64,000 bases of DNA, from NCBI RefSeq assembly GCF_016908395.1, contig NZ_JAFBDU010000002.1, positions 248,001 through 312,000 on the forward strand, read 5' to 3'. The DNA is from Metabacillus crassostreae (lineage in GTDB: Bacteria; Bacillota; Bacilli; Bacillales; Bacillaceae). Within the stretch, counting starts at the first letter, position 1. Every line of letters begins with the position of its first letter. The translations under genes and the position numbers were made by a program. Under the pieces are notes generated by a model that was given only the letters and a program-made list of their open reading frames with translations, had not been told where the DNA came from and did no database searches. Below are positions 36,476 through 45,366 of this stretch, piece by piece.

Positions 36476-37123
36476 TCATAAGTTAGATAGTGTTAGAGAC
36501 TTTACCATTAAGTCGACCATTTCGTTGGAAACCAATCCTTCTTTATTATGTGTAGGTGTTAAACAAACAACTCTTCCCAAACCATAAGCATGAGTCCAGC
36601 CTGCAACAGTATTGCCTTTATCTGAAACTGCTCTAAGAAAAACATCTGTGTTGCTTTCATCACACGTAACAAAATAATGTTCATCAACAATCCTAAATTG
36701 GTTTCGTATGGTTGTTATTTTTCCTGTTGGTTGATAACTAACAAGCTCGTGTTCACTTGGATGAAAATCAAATTTCCCACGAACCATTTCATAATATTTT
36801 TCACATTTTTCATATGAAGATAATCCCGAATGCCAGGCAAGCCAACTGTCACCTCCGTGAACATAATGGCAAATTTCGTCCTCAAGTTCTTCACACATCC
36901 AAAATTTAGCCTTTTCTTCAGTTGGGTTTAGTCTATTTGCTTTTGATAGAACGACTACATTAGGTTGTTTCTGTAACTTTTCAGATAATTGATCTGTTTT
37001 TATATATTCTATTTCAACCTGTTCTCCTTCTTCTGTTAACTTTAATAAAGCCCCATTAAGAGCACTTGAAATGTTAACTTCCTGATGATAATAATCACCT
37101 ACTAGTGCAATAATTTTTTTCAT
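36476..37123 (-). CDS. ThuA-like protein
   Basis: This ~215-residue ThuA-domain protein has a class I glutamine amidotransferase-like fold without the usual Cys-His pair. Visible features are ALVGDYYHQEVNISSAL at the start, ICHYVHGGDSWLAWHSGLSSY in parts (the HGG..WLAWHSG core), FHPSEHELVSY, and GWTHAYGLGRVVCLTPTHN near the end. Such proteins occur in sugar-catabolic operons; the reaction is unknown. Two adjacent ATGs follow GGAGG; the second (37123) has better spacing. It is probably cotranscribed with, or close behind, the GH59 gene, whose terminator lies between. Confidence 0.8.
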   Translation of the reverse strand: MKKIIALVGDYYHQEVNISSALNGALLKLTEEGEQVEIEYIKTDQLSEKLQKQPNVVVLSKANRLNPTEEKAKFWMCEELEDEICHYVHGGDSWLAWHSGLSSYEKCEKYYEMVRGKFDFHPSEHELVSYQPTGKITTIRNQFRIVDEHYFVTCDESNTDVFLRAVSDKGNTVAGWTHAYGLGRVVCLTPTHNKEGLVSNEMVDLMVKSLTLSNL

Positions 37124-37225
37124 CATAACCCTCCAGAATCATTTTGAATATTTAAATCACCTACTATCTTTTATTCAAAGTAGAGAAAATGTCTAAACAA
37201 AAAAAGACTAACTCAAAAGGTAATA

Positions 37226-37289
37226 AACCTTTTCCCTACACACTCTTTATAGGTATATACACTATAATCTGTTTCGTAGGGAAAAACCT
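37226..37289 (-). terminator. Terminator after GH59 gene
   Basis: AGGTTTTTCCCTACGAAACA pairs imperfectly with TGTGTAGGGAAAAGGTT across a ~25-nt loop. A second small stem (AAAAGGTTTATTACCTTTT) follows and then TCTTTTTTTG on the minus strand. Confidence 0.7.
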
Positions 37290-37366
37290 AAAGAGCCAGC
37301 CTCTTTAACATTTTTAAAAATTAACCTAGGGTAAAAGAATAGTAAGATTCTCCAAGTTAAAACAAC

Positions 37367-40300
37367 TTACTCATTTTTTTCAATTAAACCTTCGACAGCA
37401 TTCTGCAGGGAAACTCTTGCAGCAACTACTTTATCTGTTGTAGTTTGTGGATTCTTTAGTACCGATTTTGCTTTCATTAGTGCTTTATGGAAGTCTTTCC
37501 AACTGTCTTTTGTATAGCTTTTATGATTTTTCTTAACATGATCATCGTATAGCTTTTGTAATGTCTCTTTATTTACTTCTACTTTGTTTTTTCCATTAAT
37601 AACATCAATACCATCTAAAACAAATGTTCCACCTTTAATTACCACTTTAGCTGTATGCTTCTTATCTTTAAATCCTCGTATATGATAAGATGTTTGCCTA
37701 TCACCTTTAGCGTATATCCTAAAGTTCTCATCAACTAATTGATCATCAACATACACATCAATTAAGGCATCAGGAGTGGCACCAAATAAGTTGAATCCTG
37801 ATCCTTCAAATTCAAAAACCATCATACTACTACTAGGATTATCTGTATTAGGTTTGCTATAGATATTTACTCCACGATAATCCATGAATGTTTCTAGCTT
37901 TTCATTATCTTTTAGTGAAACTTTAAGAGTGTGTGGTTTTTCTTCAAGACCTCGTACAGAGTATCTTACACCCGTACTTGAATCTACCCCAAAATTCCCC
38001 ACATCAACTCCATCAAGCTCAAAATTATAGAGTGTTTTTTCTTCATTCCCAGCTAGATAATCTATACCTGAACCAGTAAAGTTTATTAAAAGATATGGAT
38101 CATCATTAAAATTAGCCCATGCATTTGTATTATTGGAACCCCAAGAAGCATTTTTTCTAAATGCGTAAACTGTGTTTTCTTCGTTTCCAACAAGCGACTC
38201 ATCAGAAATTTTAACAATATCATTAGCACCTAATTTTTTAACAGCTAAAATAGGATCAGTGGTTTCAATTTCTGCTTTACTAAAGCTGATATACTTTTCT
38301 TTTGCAACCACTTTAAGTGTATGTTCTTTGTCTTCAAGATTTTTTGAAGACCATACAATCTGGTTTATTTGACTATTATTAAGATAATTCGCTTCACCGA
38401 CTAATTTTCCATCTAAATATACATCGCCTGTACCATTTGAAGGATTTGTGACACCGAACAACCTAATTTCGGTTCCCTTAAATTTGATCTCAAAAGAACC
38501 TCCTACAGAGCTCCAAGCATTTGAACTATTGGAAGACCAGTTGCCCGAATAAAATACTTTATTTAATGTCCCTTGCGTTGTTGCAGAATCACCATGAGCT
38601 ACCGTTACTCCGTTCCAAACAGGTATATCTGTTGCTGCTGTCATTTGAGTGCGGTTAAAGTGTGCATAACCCACTTGTGTATAATTCCATTTACCAATGT
38701 AGCTAATTGGATTAAATAAGTTAGTATTGTTTTGAGCTTCTTCTTCAGTTTTGTATAGATTTCCTTGTGCACTATCTATCTTCTCTGACTCATAGGTATA
38801 TCCCTTAATTGGATCTACACGTAAATTATCAATAAGCGTTTCATAGTATCCAGATCCGAGGACAACTCTTCCAGACATTACTGTTGAATCTTCATCTGTA
38901 TACTGATCAATCTCTTTTCCATCAAGGTAAAGTGTGAACACATTTTCCTTTGCTTCAAGAGCTAAATTATGCCAAAGCTTGTTATCGAATTGACCAATAT
39001 CTCCGCTCTTTACAACTTTACCCAATTTAAGAATTTCGTACTTGCCATCTGAATACACTCGGGCATTATATGGTGCATGTGAATCTAAACCACCGGCTTT
39101 CATTTGTCGTACTCCAATTAAAGCATAATTGCTTCTTCCCTCTACTTCTGGAGTATGAGTGTCTAATAAAAAGTCATAAGAAACCTTATAATTCACCCAT
39201 CGATGATCACCAAGTGTTGTATTTGGATTACTAGTTGATTCTGAGCCATCTTTCCCACCCCATACAGACCATTCTGATGCGATAATATCAGGATTTATTT
39301 TCTGCTGTAGCATATTTCCATGCTTTTTGGCATCAGGAATCGTTAACTCAATACGTTCTACACTTCCACTAGAAGCAGGCTTAGTCGCTTTTTTCACAAC
39401 TTCAAAAGCACCTATTTGGTCAGTTGTATAACGTGGAGTTCCTCCTCTTCTTTCAACATAATCTCTCCCTTTTTCATCATCTCGATATTGTTTATATTCA
39501 AAATCATCTTTATAAGGTAAAGGTAGAATTTTGTCTTCAGATAAATCCACTGGCTGTGATTCATATTCAAAGCCTTCTACTTCTGACTCTTTATCTAATG
39601 TAGAAATCGTTACAATTGAGTAAGGTTTCACTTCAATTTCATATTCTCCATTTTGCGGTGATATAACGTTAATGTTTTTAAACCAATTTGCATCATAAGC
39701 TTGTCCTTCATCTGCACCACGTGTTTCCCATACATAGATTGGTGCATTTTCTTTGCCATTTAAGTTTTTTGTATTTATTTTATATTTTCTAGTATTCTTT
39801 GTATTATTTGCAAAAACAGTTGTATAGTCATCTGTTTCTGGATCTTTTAATGTCAGGTAGTTATGAGTACTTGTATCCACATCAACACCACCATCAAAGA
39901 AATTCCCATCACTGTATGTTGCATCTTTTACATACATCCAGCGCTCATTTTCGGGTGTGGTGTGATCATCATATCCAACAAAATTCATCACATGACGCAC
40001 ACCTTGCACTCCACCATCTACTTCATAAAAACCAGACCACGGATCAAAGGCACTAATTAAATGCTTCGGATTGTAGGCTGATCCTTCATAAAAGGCTGCA
40101 ACTGATGGCTGGAAATCAAATGAAACAGCATTAAGTGGATTACTTGCTGCACCTGTCCATGAATAAACAGAAATGATACGTGAGGTAACATCAATAATTC
40201 CTGCTTTACCTCCAAGTCCTTGATAATTTGGCTCCATATTTTCGCGATAACGTGCATTGATCATCGGTGCAATACCTTCTGATACCCAAACTTCTTTAGG

Positions 40301-41164
40301 CTTTTTACCTACTTCTATTAATTTGTTTTGTAATTCGGTAAGCTCATTTGAACCAGTGAGCCCATAATGAGAGCTAATAACATCAATTTCATCCATTAAA
40401 TCTGGATGATCAAGCAAAGTCCTACTTATTGTTTTTGTATCTCGATACCCATCAGAAGCAACTAGTTTAATATCTTTATAGTCTGTTTCATAATTTGGTT
40501 CTTTTTTAATAGAAGTAGTAAAATATTTAAGCCAATCAAGTTCATTTTTACCATTGTTTTGTGCTCTTTCATTCTGAGAAATCCCAATGTAATCTAGTTT
40601 AAATCCATATTCATCTTTTACCGCGTCCATTGTCTTTTTGTACCATTGATATCTATTTTCATAATCATTGGTAGCAGCACCCGTCCATGTAAACCTAGGT
40701 TCACCCCAACGCAAAATCTCAGTCGTGATATCAGGGTTAATTGATTTTGCATCAGCTGCAAACTGGAACCCAGCTCCTCTTAATACATTTGCTGGCTCAT
40801 CAACATAACGCATTGTTGCCGGCTCAGTTCCAGAAGAGGAATTCACATCAGCTCCTAATTCTACTTTCACATGTGTTAAACCAGCTCCTGTATCTTTATT
40901 AAATAATAGATTCATAATCTCCCAATATTTTTTGGGATGTTCTTCCTTATAATCTAACATCAAGCGAGACGTATTATTTGCTGTAACTGTTCCAAAACCT
41001 TTAAATCTGTTATATTCATCTACATTTTCCCCATCAATTGTAATGTTTTTTGTGATTACTTCAGCTTTAGATTCTTTTGGACTTACTGTAATAACTGACC
41101 CAACTAATAAAGTAGTAATTGCCACTGAACCGATTAGTTTCTTCATTTTCTTTTTACTGAGCAT
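37367..41164 (-). CDS. Secreted multidomain GH59-like beta-galactosidase
   Basis: This 1265-residue exported enzyme starts with a signal peptide (residues 1-~35) followed by a GH59 (galactocerebrosidase-type) catalytic domain to about 530. Landmarks are FKGFGTVTANNTSRLMLDY, VKVELGADVNSSSGTEPA, the acid/base Glu199 in IGISQNER and the nucleophile Glu296 in VWVSEGIAP. A LamG-like sandwich (about 550-785), as in GALC, follows. Then come three related beta-sandwich modules (about 868-966, 998-1103, 1115-1188), each with FxGxGxxLFG-like and HTxKV motifs, and a C-terminal FIVAR-like helical segment. There is no LPXTG or SLH anchor. GAGGGGATGG precedes the ATG. It probably trims exposed beta-galactosyl residues outside the cell. 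Confidence 0.88.
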   Translation of the reverse strand: MLSKKKMKKLIGSVAITTLLVGSVITVSPKESKAEVITKNITIDGENVDEYNRFKGFGTVTANNTSRLMLDYKEEHPKKYWEIMNLLFNKDTGAGLTHVKVELGADVNSSSGTEPATMRYVDEPANVLRGAGFQFAADAKSINPDITTEILRWGEPRFTWTGAATNDYENRYQWYKKTMDAVKDEYGFKLDYIGISQNERAQNNGKNELDWLKYFTTSIKKEPNYETDYKDIKLVASDGYRDTKTISRTLLDHPDLMDEIDVISSHYGLTGSNELTELQNKLIEVGKKPKEVWVSEGIAPMINARYRENMEPNYQGLGGKAGIIDVTSRIISVYSWTGAASNPLNAVSFDFQPSVAAFYEGSAYNPKHLISAFDPWSGFYEVDGGVQGVRHVMNFVGYDDHTTPENERWMYVKDATYSDGNFFDGGVDVDTSTHNYLTLKDPETDDYTTVFANNTKNTRKYKINTKNLNGKENAPIYVWETRGADEGQAYDANWFKNINVISPQNGEYEIEVKPYSIVTISTLDKESEVEGFEYESQPVDLSEDKILPLPYKDDFEYKQYRDDEKGRDYVERRGGTPRYTTDQIGAFEVVKKATKPASSGSVERIELTIPDAKKHGNMLQQKINPDIIASEWSVWGGKDGSESTSNPNTTLGDHRWVNYKVSYDFLLDTHTPEVEGRSNYALIGVRQMKAGGLDSHAPYNARVYSDGKYEILKLGKVVKSGDIGQFDNKLWHNLALEAKENVFTLYLDGKEIDQYTDEDSTVMSGRVVLGSGYYETLIDNLRVDPIKGYTYESEKIDSAQGNLYKTEEEAQNNTNLFNPISYIGKWNYTQVGYAHFNRTQMTAATDIPVWNGVTVAHGDSATTQGTLNKVFYSGNWSSNSSNAWSSVGGSFEIKFKGTEIRLFGVTNPSNGTGDVYLDGKLVGEANYLNNSQINQIVWSSKNLEDKEHTLKVVAKEKYISFSKAEIETTDPILAVKKLGANDIVKISDESLVGNEENTVYAFRKNASWGSNNTNAWANFNDDPYLLINFTGSGIDYLAGNEEKTLYNFELDGVDVGNFGVDSSTGVRYSVRGLEEKPHTLKVSLKDNEKLETFMDYRGVNIYSKPNTDNPSSSMMVFEFEGSGFNLFGATPDALIDVYVDDQLVDENFRIYAKGDRQTSYHIRGFKDKKHTAKVVIKGGTFVLDGIDVINGKNKVEVNKETLQKLYDDHVKKNHKSYTKDSWKDFHKALMKAKSVLKNPQTTTDKVVAARVSLQNAVEGLIEKNE

Positions 41165-41439
41165 TATTTTACCATCCCCTCACTTTGATTATTCAATTAA
41201 CTAAATCAAATACTAAAAATGGAAAAACTAGTGTTTCATTATTGCTTTTTCTAATGATTACCTCACCTCCTTTACAGAATTAAGATATATTAACTACCTC
41301 AGGTTTATCGTTTTAGAAAGCTATTGACTATTCGTTTGATTTTTTAAATTTTGTAGAAACTAGAAGTAATATTTGTCTATTAATATTTCACGAAGAAAAT
41401 ACAAGGTGAATTTCGGAAGTGATGTCATTATAATAAAAA

Positions 41440-41453
41440 TGGTAGCGTTTACA
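41440..41453 (-). promoter_or_regulatory. cre-like site upstream of GH59 gene
   Basis: TGTAAACGCTACCA on the minus strand differs from the cre consensus at one position (W to C). It is about 275 bp upstream of the GH59 start, suggesting a distal promoter with a long leader. Confidence 0.45.
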
Positions 41454-41548
41454 TTATTTCATATAATTTCTTTCTCTCTATACTATTTTATTGACTAAAT
41501 ATGCTAATTTTTTTACATCTTCAGTTGTTAATTCTTCTAAGGCATATA

Positions 41549-41582
41549 AAAAGCTTTAATCCCAATCGAGGAACTAAAGCTT
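41549..41582 (-). terminator. Terminator after esterase gene
   Basis: AAGCTTTA and TAAAGCTT arms around GTTCCTCGATTGGGAT are followed on the minus strand by TTTATATG. Confidence 0.65.
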
Positions 41583-41665
41583 CTCATATTATGAAGATTC
41601 AAGAGGCATTTGAAAACTAATAGTATAGTTTTCTTGCAAATACTTTAAAACCTTCAACTCATTAA

Positions 41666-42658
41666 TTAAAGTACCTTCTCCAACCATCTAAGAGCAAGAT
41701 GCGGCCAAATTGCAATACCTTCATCAGGCTGACGTTGCGAAAAATTCTTTACCCCTTGAATAATAGAATCTTTTAAACTCATTTCTTTTGAAATTTCTTC
41801 TATGTTTTTTAAGGAAGGAGGTAGTTCAATGTTATTTTTAACACAGAACTCTATTGTTTCTATATATTGCTGCAGGGTGTAGTATCCATTATAATTCCCA
41901 GATGCCCAATCTTTGTTTGCTAAAGACAAACCATGCTCGCCATTACCAAACACATGAAGCTCAAATGATACGCCCTGTGCTTTACATGCATCAGCAAATA
42001 AATAGCTATTTTCTACAGGTACATGTTGGTCTGTAGCTGTATGCCAAAGAAATGTTGGAGGTGTATGTTCTGACACATGTTTTTCTAATGACATGTATTC
42101 TAATTCTTCCTTTGTTGTATCTTCGCCTAATAAAGCTAAAAAAGAATCTTTATGTACAAATGAGGTAGATGAAATAACTGGGTAGGATAAGATCACAGCA
42201 TCTGGTCGATTACTGATATTTTCATATTCACCGCCGATTTTTAGTTCCTTTGCATCATAATGGGCAGCAAGGCTAGCACTTAAATGGCCACCAGCTGAAA
42301 ACCCACATACTGTTAATTTATCTGGTATGATTTTAAATATTTCCGCATTTTTGCGAAGAAACATAACTGCTTTGGATAAGTCCATTAAAGGTTGGAGCTT
42401 TAATGGACTTTGCTCTAGCAAATTTGTCGTATATGTTACTACAAAAGAATTAAATCCTTCGTTATAAAACTTCTTAGCCACAAGTTCTCCTTCAGCTGGA
42501 GACACTCTTTTATAACCTCCACCAGGAACGACTACCATTGCTGGTCTTGTCTTCTCATCTTCATCGTGGATATAAGTGACAATATTCGGTAAAAAACATC
42601 CAGTGGCAGGGTATGAATAGTTCGTTTTTGTCCATAGGTGATACGTATTAGTAAGCAA
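41666..42658 (-). CDS. Alpha/beta-hydrolase carbohydrate esterase
   Basis: This 330-residue serine hydrolase resembles BD-FAE/acetyl-esterase type proteins. It has an oxyanion motif VVPGGGYKRVSP, the nucleophile elbow GFSAGG (Ser121), and candidate Asp210 (TATDQHVP) and His242 (GNGEHGLSL). There is no signal peptide; it probably removes acetyl or other ester groups from imported oligosaccharides. The start is TTG at 42658 (TTGCTTACTAAT), directly after AAAGGAGG with 6 nt spacing; the longer frame to 42694 has no site and contains this one. It lies 123 bp downstream of the GH105 gene. Confidence 0.82.
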   Translation of the reverse strand: MLTNTYHLWTKTNYSYPATGCFLPNIVTYIHDEDEKTRPAMVVVPGGGYKRVSPAEGELVAKKFYNEGFNSFVVTYTTNLLEQSPLKLQPLMDLSKAVMFLRKNAEIFKIIPDKLTVCGFSAGGHLSASLAAHYDAKELKIGGEYENISNRPDAVILSYPVISSTSFVHKDSFLALLGEDTTKEELEYMSLEKHVSEHTPPTFLWHTATDQHVPVENSYLFADACKAQGVSFELHVFGNGEHGLSLANKDWASGNYNGYYTLQQYIETIEFCVKNNIELPPSLKNIEEISKEMSLKDSIIQGVKNFSQRQPDEGIAIWPHLALRWLEKVL

Positions 42659-42781
42659 ATTAATCCTCCTTTTATCTACGGAAAACTTGTTCACAATGAG
42701 AAAAGATTACCTTCAATTTTCCTTACTACTAGACTTAGATAATACTAAACTTTTTACGAAATGCCTTTAGGGATGTTAATT

Positions 42782-43885
42782 TTAGTAAAATTCATATAAA
42801 AATTCAGATAAACTTAAAACTGCTAACGATTGACCATATGGCATTGTTGTCGTTTTAATTTCCTTATAAAAATCTAACGTATCACCCATACCAGTACCTA
42901 CTGATACTTTTTGTAAAGCGCCATCTTCGTTAATTTCTTCTACAATTCCCTGAATGGCTTTATAAGCAGTTTCTGTATATTCTTGACCAATATAACGTTT
43001 ATGAATAGATTTCAAGATCCCATAAGCAAACCCTGCAGATGCAGACGCCTCCAAATATGAGGTTTTATCATTGATTAGTGTATGCCATAATCCACTTTCA
43101 TCTTGAAATTTAGCTAATGTTTCAATTTGTCTTTTTAATGTATCAATAAGGAATTCTCTTAAAAAATCTCCTTCTTTTAGGTCTAATATTTCGATAAATT
43201 CCGGTATAGCTATCGTAATCCAGCAATTACCTCTGCCCCATAAAGCTTCTGCATAATTGTGATTTTCTTCAAATGTCCAGCCATGATACCATAATCCTGT
43301 TTTACGATCACTTAGATACTTGATATGAATTAAAAATTGTTTTTTTGCTTCTTCAATATATTCTTGTTTATGAAACAGTCTCCCGATTTTAGCTAAAGGA
43401 AGGACTGTCATCATCAACGTATCATCCCATAGCTGATTTTTATTTTCTGGTCCGTAAGTCATATGTTGAAGACCATCTTCTTTTGTACGTGGCATATCAT
43501 GCATAACCCATTCTGCCCAGTTTTCTAAGTAAGGAACAAATGTCTGGTCCTTCGTTTCCTCATATAAAAATGCTAACGTTAATAACGGAGCCATTGTATT
43601 TACATTTTTTGGTGGAACACCTTCTTCAAATCTAGCTTTAAACCATTCTGTGATAATGTCTAAAGCTTTTTGACTGTTTGTTAGTTTCCAATATTTAAAG
43701 ATTCCGTATAATCCAACACCTTGAGGCCAGTTCCAAACATTCCAACTCTTATCATCAACAACTAAACCATCAAAATTCAATAAAAATTCACCCGTGTTAT
43801 CTTTAATTTGTGATAGGTTATCCATTAACACATCTATATAGTTGGTGACTTCGTTTTTATCTAGAGTAGCTTGTTTTTGAACCAT
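42782..43885 (-). CDS. GH105 unsaturated uronyl hydrolase (second)
   Basis: This 367-residue cytoplasmic GH105 enzyme has an alpha/alpha barrel with WNWPQGVGLYGIFKYW near residue 50, the catalytic motif QLWDDTLMMTVLPLAKIG (Asp155), YHGWTFEENHNYAEALWGRGN in parts and SASAGFAYGIL. It removes unsaturated uronate from lyase products. I chose ATG at 43885 (MVQKQATL), with AGGAGG 7 nt upstream; the frame extends to 43975 but that start has no site. Together with GH88 and the partial GH105 this is the third such enzyme in the window, suggesting several distinct uronyl linkages. Confidence 0.92.
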   Translation of the reverse strand: MVQKQATLDKNEVTNYIDVLMDNLSQIKDNTGEFLLNFDGLVVDDKSWNVWNWPQGVGLYGIFKYWKLTNSQKALDIITEWFKARFEEGVPPKNVNTMAPLLTLAFLYEETKDQTFVPYLENWAEWVMHDMPRTKEDGLQHMTYGPENKNQLWDDTLMMTVLPLAKIGRLFHKQEYIEEAKKQFLIHIKYLSDRKTGLWYHGWTFEENHNYAEALWGRGNCWITIAIPEFIEILDLKEGDFLREFLIDTLKRQIETLAKFQDESGLWHTLINDKTSYLEASASAGFAYGILKSIHKRYIGQEYTETAYKAIQGIVEEINEDGALQKVSVGTGMGDTLDFYKEIKTTTMPYGQSLAVLSLSEFLYEFY

Positions 43886-44454
43886 AATATACCTCCTAAT
43901 AATTTTAATCATAGCTTTTAATCTACAAATCTTAAAATAAAGCGCTCTCAAATTAATCTTATAATTTCTAATCACTTTGGATTACTTTTGCTTTACTGTC
44001 ATTACTTGTTTATTTTTCACCATTTTTGTTTGTTTGTTTCCACTTTAATTATAGAAAATTAAATCTCTATGGTCAATAGCATTATTCGCTTTGTTTTTAC
44101 CGTCACATCTTAAGGAAGCGTTTGGTACTATCTCACTAGGAATAAACTTTTGTAACAGTTAAGCGATGGGATACTCCTCATCGCTTACTTTATTACTTAG
44201 TGATACCTATTAAACTAACCTAAGTTCATTAGCATTTAATAAAATAAGTACTCATGTCCTTCATCAGCTCTATGACGACCTTTTTCTCCGGCTCTCCCCT
44301 CGCTTAAGGCTGACTACAGCGAGAAGAAACAGTTTAGGTAGAAATAGACAATAAAAAAGACTGTAAACAAACTTAATTTTAATCAAGTTTGTCTACAGTC
44401 TGAAAGAAAAGATAGCTAGTCGATTCTAGATTCTAACTACCTTTTCCCTGTTAC
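43886..44454. other. Gene-free spacer
   Basis: This 569-bp AT-rich spacer separates the polysaccharide block from opuA. It holds the opuA terminator, a small stem TAAGCGATG/CATCGCTTA at 44160..44188, and a short GC-rich patch near 44280..44320. No reading frame or clear operator is seen; promoter-like sequence for the GH105 gene is expected near 43900..44000. Confidence 0.4.
44353..44401 (-). terminator. Terminator of opuA operon
   Basis: AGACTGTAGACAAACTT pairs with AAGTTTGTTTACAGTCT (one mismatch), followed by TTTTTA on the minus strand. It is a strong intrinsic terminator. Confidence 0.88.
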
Positions 44455-45366
44455 TTATTCTTTTAAATCCTCAATTGAGTCAATATCCATATATGCTGGT
44501 ACAACTAACCCAAGCTTAGTTCCTGTAAGATTTGCACCTAGATCCTCAAATTCCCCTTCGTATTCAGCATAATAATCTGCGTGTGTTGTTGGTAACCATG
44601 CACCAACCATTGCATCACCACTGCCGTCTGCAACACCAGCCCACATTGGACCAGCATCTACTTGAATTAATTCTACTTCATATCCAACACTTTCTAGTAC
44701 ATTTCCAGCAACATGTGTACCTGCAATTACGTCATCCCATGCTACATAAAGAAGCTTAAGCTCTTCACCTTCAACCTCGTTAACACCTTCAGTCCATGTG
44801 CTAACTAACTCTTCATTTTCACTTACCCATTGTTCTGCTGCTTCAGCCGGTTCATTACCTTCTTGAATTAAATTCATAACTGTTTCAATATGCTCTGGTT
44901 CCCAGTTAAATTGATCAAGAAGCTTATAAGCGTCAGGATGATCTTCCTTTAATCCTTGACGAGCAATCGTGTTAACGTCTTCTGCTCCACCATAGATACC
45001 TTTTGGATCTTCAAGGTATTTTAAGTCATAGCTTGCAAACTTCCAGTGTGGACTCCAGCCTGTTACAATGATTGGCTCCTCTTTGTCATATGCCTTTTTC
45101 AAAGCTGCGGCCATCGCAGCACTTGAACCTTCTACTACATCCCAGTCATCTAATCCGTATTCTGGTAAGACTTCATCAATTGTTAACTTCATTAATCCTG
45201 CACCAGGATCAATTCCTACTATTTCATAATCAAGCTGTTCTCCAACAGATGCAGTTGATCCTTCTGATTCTGAAGACGTTGATCCGCTTGTTTCATTTCC
45301 TCCACACGCGGCTAAGCCTACTGTTAGTGTTAATGCTGATGTAATACCTACTAATTTTTTTAACAT
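44455..45366 (-). CDS. opuAC: Glycine betaine ABC transporter binding lipoprotein (OpuAC type)
   Basis: This 303-residue lipoprotein (lipobox LAAC, Cys21) captures glycine betaine or a related osmolyte for OpuA. The OpuAC fold is clear from LDYEIVGIDPGAGLMKLT, PIIVTGWSPHWKFASYDLKYLEDP, and the second-lobe GDAMVGAWLPTTHADYY. Tryptophans in the GWSPHW and VAWDD contexts likely form the aromatic box. Its ATG overlaps the permease stop codon (TAATG). It is the last gene of opuAA-AB-AC and helps the cell under salt stress. Confidence 0.92.
   Translation of the reverse strand: MLKKLVGITSALTLTVGLAACGGNETSGSTSSESEGSTASVGEQLDYEIVGIDPGAGLMKLTIDEVLPEYGLDDWDVVEGSSAAMAAALKKAYDKEEPIIVTGWSPHWKFASYDLKYLEDPKGIYGGAEDVNTIARQGLKEDHPDAYKLLDQFNWEPEHIETVMNLIQEGNEPAEAAEQWVSENEELVSTWTEGVNEVEGEELKLLYVAWDDVIAGTHVAGNVLESVGYEVELIQVDAGPMWAGVADGSGDAMVGAWLPTTHADYYAEYEGEFEDLGANLTGTKLGLVVPAYMDIDSIEDLKE

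Larger units (their letters stand above)
41165..41665 (-). other. Long upstream region of the GH59 gene
   Basis: This 501-bp spacer holds the terminator of the esterase gene, a cre-like site, and a strong ribosome-binding-like sequence (TAAAGGAGGTGAGG, 41261..41274, minus) with no standard start codon at proper distance. From an ATT ten nt later a 20-codon frame runs to a TGA. The rest is AT-rich without genes. Confidence 0.5.

Noticed and set aside
44160-44188. Small stem TAAGCGATG/CATCGCTTA as a terminator
   Set aside because: No U-run and no gene ends nearby on either strand; reported only as part of the spacer.
44532-45344. His/Leu-rich plus-strand frames opposite opuAC
   Set aside because: Codon-complement artefacts of opuAC; no start signals, unnatural His/Leu/Gln composition.
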